Origin: Xanthomarina maritima
Lineage (GTDB): Bacteria; Bacteroidota; Bacteroidia; Flavobacteriales; Flavobacteriaceae
Assembly: GCF_008084905.1 (NCBI RefSeq)
Contig: NZ_VSFC01000052.1
Coordinates: 124,001-188,000 of the forward strand
Reading direction: 5' to 3'
DNA: 64,000 nucleotides
The notes beneath the pieces are model-generated. The model worked only from the letters and a program-made list of their open reading frames with translations, made no database searches and was not told where the DNA came from. Positions 7,552 to 16,695 of this stretch are shown piece by piece (position 1 is the stretch's first letter; each line of letters opens with the position of its first letter). A program made the translations under genes and the position numbers.

Positions 7552-9126
7552 TTTTATTAATTTTATTGTGTTTTTTTGTCCTTCTAAATTTTTAACTGTT
7601 ACAAAATAGATGCTATTAGTTAAGTTAGAAACATCAAAAACATGTGTTTTGTCAAAATTGCCTACAAATTCTTTTAAAAGTTTTCCAGTAATATCAAATA
7701 TTTGTAAATGATTTATTGATTTATTTATTGAGAATGATGTTCTTGTAGGATTAGGATAAAGTTTCAGATAGTCTAAATTATTTTCATTAGGTTCTAAATT
7801 TAGAGTACTGTCTAAATCACCTTCTAAGAAAATATTAAATGAAGAACTATTATTGTAAGTAACTGTTACTATCCCGTTGTTTTCAGGAAGTGTTGTATTA
7901 TTTAAAGTAACTTCAATGATTAAATCTGAATTAGCGCCTAGAAAAATATTATTAAAAGTTTGAGAAAAACTGTAATCGTTTCCAATTATTTCAATGGAGT
8001 CTATAAAAGTGCCAGTTGTTCCAAAACTGTTTGTTAGTACTAATTGTAATGTTACTGTTCCATCTTCTTCAGAATAAACGAAAGATTTTATATACTCATC
8101 AGCAGAAAATGTGCTTTCAATATTAGGACTTCCAACAGGATTATCTTCGTTATAATATTCCATGTCTTTTAAAGGAAATCCACTTTTACCTGCTGTAATA
8201 AATATACCATTTCCTGAAACAATTGCTTGAGTGCCATCTCTATACTTTCTTGTTGGATTTTTTATAGTCCAAGTATTAGTGACTGGATCTAAAGCTTCTA
8301 CATCGTTAAAAGTCCCTTCTACTTCTCCTGCTATTACATAAATTTCGTCTTCATATACTGCTACAGCAGATGCAGATCTTGGAGTAGGAAGATTTTTAGA
8401 AGCATCTAATGTAGACCATGTTTGAGTAGTAAAATTATAAACATCAATTTCAGGAATTAATGGATATCTTGATCCACCTGGTCCTCCGGACTGTCTACCT
8501 CCTAAAAGATATAATTTATCACTATAGACTGCAGCTTGAAAATGATCTCTTTGGTGTGGAGCATCTGTTAATTGAGTCCAAATTCCTGTTTGAGGGTTAT
8601 ATTCATCGAACCAAGACTGATAATTTCCGTTATGGCCTCCAATGTTTCCTCCTACAAAATAAAATTTATTGTTATAAACAACTAAACCACCTGCACCACG
8701 TCTTCTATTAGAAGGTATTTCTAATCCTTGTATCCATTGATTACTAGCAGAATTATACATGTAAATATATTCTGCTGGTGCCTCATGTGGATCATTATTA
8801 TCTATTAAAGCTCCAATTACCCATACTAATCCTTCATATTCAATAGCTTGAAAATGATGCAGTAGAATTGGGGAAGAAGCGCCTTGAGTCCAAGTATTAT
8901 TTGAGTAGTCATATATATCAACTACTTGTGTTTCACGACCACCAATAAGTAAGAATTTGTCACCTACTTGAACAAAACCACATTCATGTCTTGCTATATA
9001 GTTTTCGTCTTCATCCTTAAGTGTCCACGTTTGACTATATAATGAATTTACTATAGTGAAAAAGAATAAAGGGATATAGAGATGTAAAGTGAGTTTCTTT
9101 TTAAAAAGACCCTTAAGATGTTTCAT
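7546..9126 (-). CDS. Secreted kelch-repeat protein with type IX (Por) sorting domain
   Basis: This 526-residue protein has a signal peptide (HLYIPLFFFTIVNSLYSQ) and then about six kelch blades (for example FLLIGGRETQVVDIYDYSNN, KLYLLGGRQSGGPG, EIYVIAGEVEG), forming a beta-propeller at about residues 40-330. A beta-sandwich region follows (about 340-440). The C-terminal domain of about 75 residues has LKLYPNPTRTSFSIN, IFDITGKLLKEF and a final TIKLIKR, which is the type A sorting signal recognised by the Bacteroidota type IX secretion system. It should be exported across the outer membrane and anchored or released there. The ligand is unknown. It stands alone. Confidence 0.88.
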   Translation of the reverse strand: MKHLKGLFKKKLTLHLYIPLFFFTIVNSLYSQTWTLKDEDENYIARHECGFVQVGDKFLLIGGRETQVVDIYDYSNNTWTQGASSPILLHHFQAIEYEGLVWVIGALIDNNDPHEAPAEYIYMYNSASNQWIQGLEIPSNRRRGAGGLVVYNNKFYFVGGNIGGHNGNYQSWFDEYNPQTGIWTQLTDAPHQRDHFQAAVYSDKLYLLGGRQSGGPGGSRYPLIPEIDVYNFTTQTWSTLDASKNLPTPRSASAVAVYEDEIYVIAGEVEGTFNDVEALDPVTNTWTIKNPTRKYRDGTQAIVSGNGIFITAGKSGFPLKDMEYYNEDNPVGSPNIESTFSADEYIKSFVYSEEDGTVTLQLVLTNSFGTTGTFIDSIEIIGNDYSFSQTFNNIFLGANSDLIIEVTLNNTTLPENNGIVTVTYNNSSSFNIFLEGDLDSTLNLEPNENNLDYLKLYPNPTRTSFSINKSINHLQIFDITGKLLKEFVGNFDKTHVFDVSNLTNSIYFVTVKNLEGQKNTIKLIKR

Positions 9127-9341
9127 AAAATGGTATGAATAAGTATAATAGATTAATAGCTAACTGAAAAGATACTAATTTTTTATTTTTTATTTTAATA
9201 TGATTAATTAATTCGATAAAGGTGCTTTTTTATTCGATAATCAATAATAAAATTTTTACATTAGAATTGTAATGAAGGAAGTTATTTGGCTACTATAATT
9301 ATGTTTAAAATTTTAAGAGTATTAATTAAAAAAACTTTATT

Positions 9342-9797
9342 ATGCTAACTTGGAAAGACGTTATAAATTTTTCAGTAAATGGAAATCCTACACCTGATAA
9401 ACGTGTAAATAAACCAGATGCATATTGGCAAGCTCAATTAACTCCTGAACAATTTAGGATTACTAGACAAAAAGGAACAGAGCGTCCACATAGTGGATCA
9501 CTTTGTAGTACATATGATTCAGGAAAATATAATTGTGTTTGTTGTAATACACTATTATTTGATTCTATAATAAAATTTGATTCGAGTTCGGGTTGGCCAA
9601 GTTTTACTCAACCAATAAAACTAAACGCAATTAAGTATGAAAAAGATTCTTCAAATGGAATGATAAGAGTTGAAGTTTTATGCAATACTTGTGATGCACA
9701 TTTAGGGCATGTTTTTCCAGATGGACCAGAACCCAGTGGATTAAGGTATTGTGTAAATTCAGAATCCATTCAATTAAAAAGAGAAGATTATGACTAA
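9342..9797 (+). CDS. msrB: Peptide-methionine (R)-S-oxide reductase MsrB
   Basis: This 151-residue protein reduces the R-sulfoxide of methionine in proteins. Two zinc-binding Cys pairs are visible (YNCVCCNTLLF and VLCNTCDAHLGH), the SSSGWPSF substrate loop is present, and the catalytic Cys lies in LRYCVNSESI (about residue 137). Length is normal. It overlaps msrA by 8 bases, so the two reductases are translationally coupled and together repair both methionine sulfoxide stereoisomers. Confidence 0.95.
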   Translation: MLTWKDVINFSVNGNPTPDKRVNKPDAYWQAQLTPEQFRITRQKGTERPHSGSLCSTYDSGKYNCVCCNTLLFDSIIKFDSSSGWPSFTQPIKLNAIKYEKDSSNGMIRVEVLCNTCDAHLGHVFPDGPEPSGLRYCVNSESIQLKREDYD

Positions 9798-10332
9798 TAA
9801 TATGAAACAAGCCACTTTTGGAGGAGGCTGTTTTTGGTGTACCGAAGCTGTTTTTCAAGAAATAAAAGGAGTTAAAAAAGTAGTTTCGGGTTATTCTGGT
9901 GGAACTGTTCCAGGAAAACCTACTTATAGAGAAATATGTTCTGGATTAACAGGACATGCTGAAGTAATTCAGATTACTTTTGATGCAAATATTATTTCTT
10001 ATAAAGATCTTTTAATTATTTTCATGACAACACACGACCCAACTACACTAAATCGTCAAGGAGCAGATATTGGGACTCAATATAGATCTATAATTTTTTA
10101 CCATAATTTAGAGCAGAAAGAAATTGCTAACAAAGTTCTTTTAGAAATAGCGCTTTATTTTGAGGATACTATTGTAACAGAGGTAATTAAATTTAAAATT
10201 TTTTATGAAGCTGAAAAAGAACATCAAAATTATTACAAGAATAATCAAAAACAAGGTTATTGCAGTTTTGTAATTTTGCCAAAATTAGCAAAGCTTAGAA
10301 AACTTTATGCTGATAAATTGAAAGCTTACTAA
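9790..10332 (+). CDS. msrA: Peptide-methionine (S)-S-oxide reductase MsrA
   Basis: This 180-residue protein has the MsrA active site GGGCFWCTEAVF (nucleophile Cys14), the VSGYSGG strand, the GHAEVIQITF segment and HDPTTLNRQGADIGTQYRS. A start four codons later (MKQATF) would also serve; the first ATG is kept because it gives the 8-base overlap with msrB. The stop overlaps the last 4 bases of the convergent lipoprotein gene. No signal peptide is seen, so it acts in the cytoplasm. Confidence 0.95.
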   Translation: MTNNMKQATFGGGCFWCTEAVFQEIKGVKKVVSGYSGGTVPGKPTYREICSGLTGHAEVIQITFDANIISYKDLLIIFMTTHDPTTLNRQGADIGTQYRSIIFYHNLEQKEIANKVLLEIALYFEDTIVTEVIKFKIFYEAEKEHQNYYKNNQKQGYCSFVILPKLAKLRKLYADKLKAY

Positions 10333-11159
10333 TTAAGGTCGAAAGTGTAAATGTTTCCCCCAACAAAACCAATTCGTTCGTCGGTTATATATAGAGTATG
10401 ATTATTTTTAAAACAAACACCTTCTTTTTGAGTAAGATGATTAAATTCTAAAGATTTAATATCACCTTTAAAAAAATTATCTTTTGTAAAGTTAGATAAC
10501 TTCCATAACTTATCTTTTACAAGTAGAATTATGGTTTTGCCATCGTCACTAATATCTGCAGATGTAATTTTGTTTTTGTTATTATCCAGTTGAAATTCTG
10601 CAACGAGTTTTGCTTCGTGTTCTCCAATTTTATTTGGGACTTTAAACATTCTCCCTTTCTTATTCTCTTTATTAAAAATGTAAAAATGTTGGTTAAAAAC
10701 AAAAAATGCTTCAAAATTTTCTTGTTTCAATTTAGCTGGAAGGGTGAATGTTATTTTTTCTGCAGTTACATTAAGTGAATCTTTATTAGGCTTTTTTACT
10801 TTATAGATAATATATAAAACTCGGTCTTTTTTGTTATTTCCAAAATCACCAATATAGATATTACCTAAAGAGTCGCTTGTTAAGTCTTCCCAATCAATAT
10901 TTATCGCATCTGTTATATAAAGTTCTCTAATAACTTCACCTTTTTCATTTAAACCAAAAAGAGTGTTTTGATTTCTAGAATCTTCAATAACCCAAATCAA
11001 ATTTGAAAAAGGTGTTTTCTCAGCAGCAGAAACTTCTTTTAATGAAACAGGGAAACTAGAAATTTTATTTAAATTATCAGACTTACAGGACGTTAATAAT
11101 ATACTTAGCACTAATAAACTAATAGTAAATAGCTTTATATTTATGTTTAAATAAGGCAT
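10329..11159 (-). CDS. Lipoprotein with propeller-like repeats, function unknown
   Basis: This 276-residue protein has a lipoprotein signal ending in the lipobox SILLTSCKSD. The mature part alternates beta strands in a way that suggests a beta-propeller: LIWVIEDSRNQNTLFGLN, DSLGNIYIGDFGNNK, then ADISDDGKTIILLVKD and LYITDERIGFVGGNIY. It probably sits in the periplasm or on the outer membrane. Its stop overlaps that of msrA by 4 bases in convergent orientation. I do not recognise a specific function. Confidence 0.7.
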   Translation of the reverse strand: MPYLNINIKLFTISLLVLSILLTSCKSDNLNKISSFPVSLKEVSAAEKTPFSNLIWVIEDSRNQNTLFGLNEKGEVIRELYITDAINIDWEDLTSDSLGNIYIGDFGNNKKDRVLYIIYKVKKPNKDSLNVTAEKITFTLPAKLKQENFEAFFVFNQHFYIFNKENKKGRMFKVPNKIGEHEAKLVAEFQLDNNKNKITSADISDDGKTIILLVKDKLWKLSNFTKDNFFKGDIKSLEFNHLTQKEGVCFKNNHTLYITDERIGFVGGNIYTFDLN

Positions 11160-11242
11160 ATTTCAAAACTAATTATAAAAAATATACAAACCCAAAAATG
11201 AATTTAATAGTTTTGATAAATTAAAGAATTGAACTCTATTTT

Positions 11243-12106
11243 ATGACATCAGTAAATGATTTACTTGACCTTTTAGTTTTAGAAAAGATAAAAGAAACTG
11301 AATTTAATGGCATTAGTAAAACAGTTGGAAGTCCAAATGTGTTTGGAGGACAAGTTTTAGCTCAAGCTATTAATGCCGCTTGCAGAACCATTACAAATGG
11401 AAGAGTTCTGCACTCAATGCATTCTTATTTTCTAGAAGCTGGAAATCTAGATTTGCCTATAACATACAATGTAAATATTGTTAGAGATGGTGGAAGTTTT
11501 TCAGTACGAAGAGTTACTGCACATCAAAAAGAAACTACTATTTTTATATTATCAGCTTCTTTTCATAAAAGCGAAACTGGATATAATCACCAGATGAAAA
11601 TAAATGAGGATGTTAAACAACCTGAAGAGCTTTTAAGTTGGTCAGACATGTATAATCAATTTGGAGATTTTTTGCCTAAGCATGTTAAATCTTTTTTAGA
11701 GATAGACCGTCCTGTAGAATTCAAGCCAACTGAATTTGTAAATCCTTTAGATAGAAAAGATTTGCCTCCTTATAGTGATGTTTGGTTTAAAGTAAAAGGA
11801 GACGTAAGTGAACTTGATTTAGCTACAAAGCAACAAATTTTAACCTATATCTCAGATTATAACATTTTAGTTTCTGCTTTAAATCCTCATGCAAGTGTGG
11901 CACATTGGGGAAACACTCAAACGGCAAGTTTAGATCATTCTATGTGGTATTTTAGAGATTTTGTACTTGATGATTGGTTGTTGTTTTCAATGGAATCTCC
12001 AAATGCTTCAAATGCTAGAGGTTTTGCAAGAGGAAATATTTATACAAGGGAAGGAATATTAGTTGCTTCAGTAGCACAAGAAGGGTTAATGAGACCAAAA
12101 AATTAA
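11243..12106 (+). CDS. tesB: Acyl-CoA thioesterase II (TesB-like)
   Basis: This 287-residue double hot-dog protein matches TesB in length. Markers are VGSPNVFGGQVLAQAINAA, LHSMHSYFLEAG, VRDGGSFSVRRVTAHQ and the C-terminal hot-dog with LDHSMWYFRDFVLDDWLLF and ARGFARGNIYTREG. It hydrolyses acyl-CoA to free fatty acid and CoA in the cytoplasm. It opens an operon in which each downstream gene overlaps the last by 1-4 bases. Confidence 0.92.
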   Translation: MTSVNDLLDLLVLEKIKETEFNGISKTVGSPNVFGGQVLAQAINAACRTITNGRVLHSMHSYFLEAGNLDLPITYNVNIVRDGGSFSVRRVTAHQKETTIFILSASFHKSETGYNHQMKINEDVKQPEELLSWSDMYNQFGDFLPKHVKSFLEIDRPVEFKPTEFVNPLDRKDLPPYSDVWFKVKGDVSELDLATKQQILTYISDYNILVSALNPHASVAHWGNTQTASLDHSMWYFRDFVLDDWLLFSMESPNASNARGFARGNIYTREGILVASVAQEGLMRPKN

Positions 12107-12792
12107 TGAGAACATGTTTAAAAATAGGACACAGAGGAGCAAAAGGATATGTTGCAGAAAACACCATTGAATCTGTTCAAAAAGCACTTGATTTTGGTGT
12201 AGATGGTATTGAAATAGATGTTCATGTTTGTGCTTCTGGAGAATTGATGGTATTTCACGATTTCACTATAGATAGAATGACCAATGGAACAGGTGAAATT
12301 GGAAAACTATCACTTTCAGAGTTAAAACAATTAAAAGTAAATGGTCAATTTATTATTCCAACTCTAGAAGAAGTTTTAAATGTTATTGATAAAAAATGCT
12401 TTTTAAATATTGAATTAAAAGGTAGAAATACGGCTCTAAAAGCTTGTGAAGTTGTCCAGAAATATATTGCTGAAAAAGATTGGAGTTATACAGATTTTAT
12501 TGTGTCTAGTTTTCAGCATCACGAATTGGAAGCGACCTTTAAAATAGATAAAAATATACCCTTAGGAGTTCTAACTAAAGCCAATGTCGATGAAGCTATT
12601 GAGTTTGCCGAAACCATAAAAGCTGTTGCCATTAATCCTAACTTCGCCCTATTGACTACAGAAAACGTCAAGAGAGCACAATCAAAAGGCTATAAAATCA
12701 ATACTTGGACAGTGAATGATGTTAAAACTATTCAACGCATGAAAACTTATGGAGTTGATGGAATTATCTCTGATGTGCCAGATAGATTATGA
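12106..12792 (+). CDS. Glycerophosphodiester phosphodiesterase
   Basis: This 228-residue protein carries the GDPD motifs: GHRGAKGYVAENTIES with the catalytic His and the metal-site Glu of AENT, GIEIDVHVC, VFHDFTIDRMTNGTG with the second His, and FLNIELKG. The C-terminal INTWTVND and YGVDGIISDVPD segments are typical. It cleaves glycerophosphodiesters to glycerol-3-phosphate and an alcohol. No signal peptide is seen, so it is cytoplasmic (UgpQ-like). Its ATG shares one base with the TAA of tesB. Confidence 0.92.
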   Translation: MRTCLKIGHRGAKGYVAENTIESVQKALDFGVDGIEIDVHVCASGELMVFHDFTIDRMTNGTGEIGKLSLSELKQLKVNGQFIIPTLEEVLNVIDKKCFLNIELKGRNTALKACEVVQKYIAEKDWSYTDFIVSSFQHHELEATFKIDKNIPLGVLTKANVDEAIEFAETIKAVAINPNFALLTTENVKRAQSKGYKINTWTVNDVKTIQRMKTYGVDGIISDVPDRL

Positions 12793-14006
12793 ATAAAAAA
12801 GACATCATCATTGTTGGAGGAGGAGCAGCTGGATTTTTTGCAGCCATTAATATTGCAGAACGAAACCCAAACCTGAAAGTTGCCATTCTGGAGCGAGGGA
12901 AAGAAGGTTTACAGAAGGTGAGAATTTCTGGTGGTGGACGCTGTAATGTTACACATGCTGAATTTATTCCATCAGAATTAGTGTTGAATTATCCTCGAGG
13001 TGAAAAAGAGCTACTTGGACCTTTTCATCAATTTATGACAGGAGATACTATTAAATGGTTTGAAAAAAGAGGTGTAGAACTCAAAATTGAAGATGATGGC
13101 AGGATGTTTCCAGTAAGTGATTCTTCAAAAACTATTATCGATTGTTTTTTAAATGAAGCACAAAAGCATAAGGTTGAGGTGCTGTATAACCAAGTGGTAA
13201 CACATTTGTCACCTCAAGCAGAGTCGAATGGTTTTCAAATAACGACTAAATCTGATGAATTTACTTGTGAAAAGTTAGTAATTGCAACAGGAAGCAATCC
13301 TAAAATTTGGAAGCTACTTGAAAATTTAGGTCATACCATTTCACAGCCAGTTCCATCACTTTTTACATTTGATATTAAGGATGAAAGAATCAAAGATATT
13401 CCTGGAGTTGTAGCCTTAAACGTTGAGGTTAGGGTTTTAGAAACCAATTTGTGGAGTGAAGGGCCACTTTTGATAACTCATGTTGGAATGAGTGCACCTT
13501 CCATATTAAAACTGTCTGCTTTTGGTGCTTTAGAACTCGCAAAACGTGATTATAAGTTTGAAATTGAAATCAATTTTATTAAACAGTCGTTTGAAGATTG
13601 TTTGGAAATTTTAAAAGAACTCAAACAGGAATTAGGAAAGAAAACAGTTTATAAATCTACACAATTTGAGTTACCAAAACGACTTTGGCATAAACTGGTT
13701 TTGGCTTCAGATTTGGATATTGAAAAACGTTGGGCAGATTTAAATAAACAGCAACTGGAAAATTTATCATCCCAATTAACACAGGCCGTTTTTAAGGTGG
13801 ATGGTAAAAGTGCCTTTAAAGAAGAGTTTGTCACTGCTGGAGGTATCGATTTAAAAGAAATCAATTTTAAAACCTTTGAAAGCAAGTTGCATAACAATTT
13901 GTATTTTGCTGGAGAAGTCATTAATGTGGATGCAGTAACAGGAGGATTTAATTTTCAAAATGCCTGGACAGGAGCTTACATTGTGGCCAAATCAATTAGC
14001 GAATGA
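12789..14006 (+). CDS. BaiN/YhiN (HI0933) family FAD-dependent oxidoreductase
   Basis: This 405-residue flavoprotein starts with the dinucleotide-binding GGGAAGFFAAINIAER motif and continues with RISGGGRCNVTH, the hallmark of the HI0933/YhiN family, then KLVIATGSNPK. The C-terminal FAD-binding stretch is FVTAGGIDLKEI and GEVINVDAVTGGFNFQNAW. Substrates are not established. It overlaps both neighbours by 4 bases (ATGA-type junctions). Confidence 0.92.
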   Translation: MNKKDIIIVGGGAAGFFAAINIAERNPNLKVAILERGKEGLQKVRISGGGRCNVTHAEFIPSELVLNYPRGEKELLGPFHQFMTGDTIKWFEKRGVELKIEDDGRMFPVSDSSKTIIDCFLNEAQKHKVEVLYNQVVTHLSPQAESNGFQITTKSDEFTCEKLVIATGSNPKIWKLLENLGHTISQPVPSLFTFDIKDERIKDIPGVVALNVEVRVLETNLWSEGPLLITHVGMSAPSILKLSAFGALELAKRDYKFEIEINFIKQSFEDCLEILKELKQELGKKTVYKSTQFELPKRLWHKLVLASDLDIEKRWADLNKQQLENLSSQLTQAVFKVDGKSAFKEEFVTAGGIDLKEINFKTFESKLHNNLYFAGEVINVDAVTGGFNFQNAWTGAYIVAKSISE

Positions 14007-14551
14007 TTACATATATTGCACTTTTAAAAGGCATTAATGTTGGAGGTCATAAGAAAGTACCAATGGCAGAACTGCGTGATTTGCTCGGTAAATCTGGTTT
14101 TGAAAAAGTGCAAACCTATATTCAAAGTGGCAATGTAATTCTCCAATCTTCAGAAAAGAATAGGTTAAAGATAGAAGCATCTGTCAAAAGTGCCATAGTA
14201 GATTATTTCGGTTTTGAGGTATCCGTACTCGTATTAACTAGAAAAGATTTAAAACGAATTGTTGATAATTCACCTTTTAATGTAGAAAAAAAGAAGGCTA
14301 GTTATTTTATGATGCTACACGATATTCCTGACGATGATTTGGTAAAAATTGCATCAGAAAAAATATATGAAAATGAAGCATATAAAATTATAGAAGATTG
14401 TATTTATTATTATAGCGCAAAAGGATTTGCAAAGACCAAATTCAATGCGAATTTTTTTGAGCGAAAATTAAAAACATTTGTAACAGCAAGAAATTATAAC
14501 ACCATGGTAAAATTATTAGCAATGTCTTTAGCTATTGAAAAAGGTCAATAG
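14003..14551 (+). CDS. DUF1697 domain protein
   Basis: This 182-residue protein has the family signature YIALLKGINVGGHKKVPMAE at the N-terminus, YIQSGNVILQS, and the C-terminal ERKLKTFVTARNYNTMVKLL. DUF1697 proteins are small, widespread and uncharacterised. It is the last gene of the tesB operon, with a 4-base overlap with the flavoprotein gene. Confidence 0.9.
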   Translation: MITYIALLKGINVGGHKKVPMAELRDLLGKSGFEKVQTYIQSGNVILQSSEKNRLKIEASVKSAIVDYFGFEVSVLVLTRKDLKRIVDNSPFNVEKKKASYFMMLHDIPDDDLVKIASEKIYENEAYKIIEDCIYYYSAKGFAKTKFNANFFERKLKTFVTARNYNTMVKLLAMSLAIEKGQ

Positions 14552-14559
14552 ATATTTCA

Positions 14560-14567
14560 TATTTTTG
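14560..14567 (+). promoter_or_regulatory. Candidate -7 element for mvaD
   Basis: TATTTTTG matches TAnnTTTG and lies 67 bases before the mvaD start; a weak TTG-containing -33 region (ATTGAAAAAGG) overlaps the end of the DUF1697 gene. It marks the likely start of the isoprenoid transcript. Confidence 0.4.
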
Positions 14568-14634
14568 CAAAATATAAATTAACAAATTAAAAATCTGTCT
14601 TTAGACAGTTTTTGTCAACTGATTGAATTTAAAA

Positions 14635-15720
14635 ATGACAGAACAAGATTTTATTCCTGAAAAATATTCTAATTTAATAGAAAGCGGAAGTGTCACTTGG
14701 GAATCGCCAAGTAATATAGCTTTAGTAAAATATTGGGGAAAAAAGAAACATCAAATTCCTGAAAACCCTTCAATCAGTTTTACGTTAAATGAATGTAAAA
14801 CGATAACAACATTAACGTATTCCAAAAAAGAAAGCAATGATTATTTTTCCTTTGAGGTATTTCTTGAGGGAAAAAAGAAAGACGATTTCAAACCAAAAAT
14901 TCAAACTTTTTTTGAACGTGTAGAACCGTATTTGCCTTTTTTAAGAGATTATCATTTTAAAATTGAAACAAAAAACACCTTTCCACATAGTTCAGGAATT
15001 GCATCATCTGCATCAGGAATGAGCGCTTTGGCTTTATGTTTAATGAGTGTTGAAAAACTATATAACACAGGAAATACTGAAGAATTTTCCAATCAAAAAG
15101 CATCTTTTTTAGCACGATTAGGTTCGGGTTCTGCATGCAGAAGTATCGAAGGCGATTTAATTGTTTGGGGAAAAACGGATTCAATTGAAAACAGTTCAGA
15201 TTTATTTGGAGTAAAATACCCATATAAAGTCCATGAAAATTTTAAAAACTATCAGGATACTATTCTTTTAGTTGATAAAGGCGAAAAACAAGTAAGCAGT
15301 ACAGTTGGTCATAATTTAATGCACAACCATCCTTTTGCTGAACAACGCTTTGCTCAAGCACATAATAATTTAAATACCTTAAAACCAATTCTTGAAACTG
15401 GAGATTTAAAGAATTTCATAGCTTTGGTTGAAAGTGAAGCTTTGACATTACATGCTATGATGATGACTAGTATGCCTTATTTTATTTTAATGAAACCTAA
15501 TACACTTGAAATAATAAATAAAATATGGCGTTTTAGACAAGAGACAGGTTTGCATATTAGTTTCACTCTAGATGCAGGAGCTAATGTGCATGTGTTATAT
15601 CCAAAAAAAGAAACAAGACAAATTTTAGAATTCATTAAGAATGAATTAGTTGTATATTGTCAAAACGAACAATATATTTGTGATCAAATTGGTTTTGGCG
15701 CAAACCAGATAAATGAATAA
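14635..15720 (+). CDS. mvaD: Diphosphomevalonate decarboxylase
   Basis: This 361-residue GHMP-kinase-fold enzyme decarboxylates mevalonate diphosphate to isopentenyl diphosphate using ATP. The start is the ATG at 14635; a TTG 12 bases upstream is less likely. Diagnostic segments are SNIALVKYWGKK near the N-terminus, the nucleotide loop SSGIASSASGMSALAL, and RLGSGSACRSIEGD. The C-terminus (SFTLDAGANVHVLYP) contains the catalytic Asp region. Mevalonate kinase follows 34 bases downstream, so this organism makes isoprenoids by the mevalonate route. Confidence 0.94.
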   Translation: MTEQDFIPEKYSNLIESGSVTWESPSNIALVKYWGKKKHQIPENPSISFTLNECKTITTLTYSKKESNDYFSFEVFLEGKKKDDFKPKIQTFFERVEPYLPFLRDYHFKIETKNTFPHSSGIASSASGMSALALCLMSVEKLYNTGNTEEFSNQKASFLARLGSGSACRSIEGDLIVWGKTDSIENSSDLFGVKYPYKVHENFKNYQDTILLVDKGEKQVSSTVGHNLMHNHPFAEQRFAQAHNNLNTLKPILETGDLKNFIALVESEALTLHAMMMTSMPYFILMKPNTLEIINKIWRFRQETGLHISFTLDAGANVHVLYPKKETRQILEFIKNELVVYCQNEQYICDQIGFGANQINE

Positions 15721-15739
15721 TACGTATATTTGATACGTA
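15721..15739. promoter_or_regulatory. Palindrome around a -7-like element before mevalonate kinase
   Basis: TACGTAT and ATACGTA are perfect 7-base arms around ATTTG. The centre reads TATATTTG, a match to the Bacteroidota -7 element, placed 23 bases before the kinase start. No well-spaced -33 TTTG is seen (the nearest is 27 bases upstream), so it is a candidate operator/promoter only. Confidence 0.4.
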
Positions 15740-15754
15740 AATTGCTCTAAATAC

Positions 15755-16684
15755 ATGAAAGGACCACTGTTTTACTCAAAAATATTACTCTTTGGAGAGT
15801 ACGGAATCATAAAAGATTCTAAAGGTTTATCTATACCTTATAATTTTTATAATGGTGCCTTAAAAATGGCAGATAATTCATCTGAAACTGTCTTAAAATC
15901 TAATGAAAGCTTAAAGTGTTTTGTAGCTTATTTAAAAGGCTTAGACGCTAATTTAGTGACTTTTGATATTGAAAAATTACAACAAGATGTCGATGCAGGA
16001 ATGTATTTCGATTCTTCAATTCCTCAAGGTTATGGAGTTGGAAGTAGTGGAGCTTTAGTAGCTGCTATTTATGACAAATATGCTTTTGATAAGATAACTG
16101 TTTTAGAGAATTTAACTAGAGAGAAGTTATTGACACTAAAAGCCATTTTCTCTGAAATGGAATCTTTTTTCCATGGAAAATCGTCAGGTCTTGACCCATT
16201 AAATAGTTATTTAAGTATTCCAATTCTTATTAATTCCAAAGATAATATTGAAGCTACAGGAATTCCTTCGCAAAACACAGATGGTAAAAATGCTGTATTT
16301 TTATTAGATAGTGGAATTATTGGAGAAACAGCTCCAATGGTTCATATTTTTATGGAAAATATGAAACAGGAAGGGTTTAGAAAAATGCTTAAAACCCAAT
16401 TTATTAAACATACAGATGCTTGTGTGGACGACTTTCTAAAAGGAGATATTAAATCTTTATTCGGAAACACAAAAAAACTTTCTAAAGTGGTTTTAAATCA
16501 CTTCAAACCTATGATTCCTCAACAATTTCATGAACTTTGGAAAAAAGGAATTGAAACAAATGAATATTATCTGAAACTTTGTGGTTCTGGTGGTGGAGGT
16601 TACATCCTTGGCTTTACTGAAGATATAGATAAAGCAAAACAATCTCTTAAAGATTACAAATTAGAAGTTGTTTATAACTTCTAA
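15755..16684 (+). CDS. Mevalonate kinase (GHMP kinase)
   Basis: This 309-residue GHMP kinase has an N-terminal KILLFGEYGIIKDSKGLSIP segment, the ATP loop PQGYGVGSSGALVAAIYD, the HGKSSGLDPLNSY segment with the catalytic Asp, and the C-terminal LKLCGSGGGGYILGF motif. This pattern and its place after mvaD support mevalonate kinase, making mevalonate 5-phosphate. Phosphomevalonate kinase is not in the window; a role as phosphomevalonate kinase cannot be fully excluded. Confidence 0.85.
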   Translation: MKGPLFYSKILLFGEYGIIKDSKGLSIPYNFYNGALKMADNSSETVLKSNESLKCFVAYLKGLDANLVTFDIEKLQQDVDAGMYFDSSIPQGYGVGSSGALVAAIYDKYAFDKITVLENLTREKLLTLKAIFSEMESFFHGKSSGLDPLNSYLSIPILINSKDNIEATGIPSQNTDGKNAVFLLDSGIIGETAPMVHIFMENMKQEGFRKMLKTQFIKHTDACVDDFLKGDIKSLFGNTKKLSKVVLNHFKPMIPQQFHELWKKGIETNEYYLKLCGSGGGGYILGFTEDIDKAKQSLKDYKLEVVYNF

Positions 16685-16695
16685 ATTTTTCAAAG

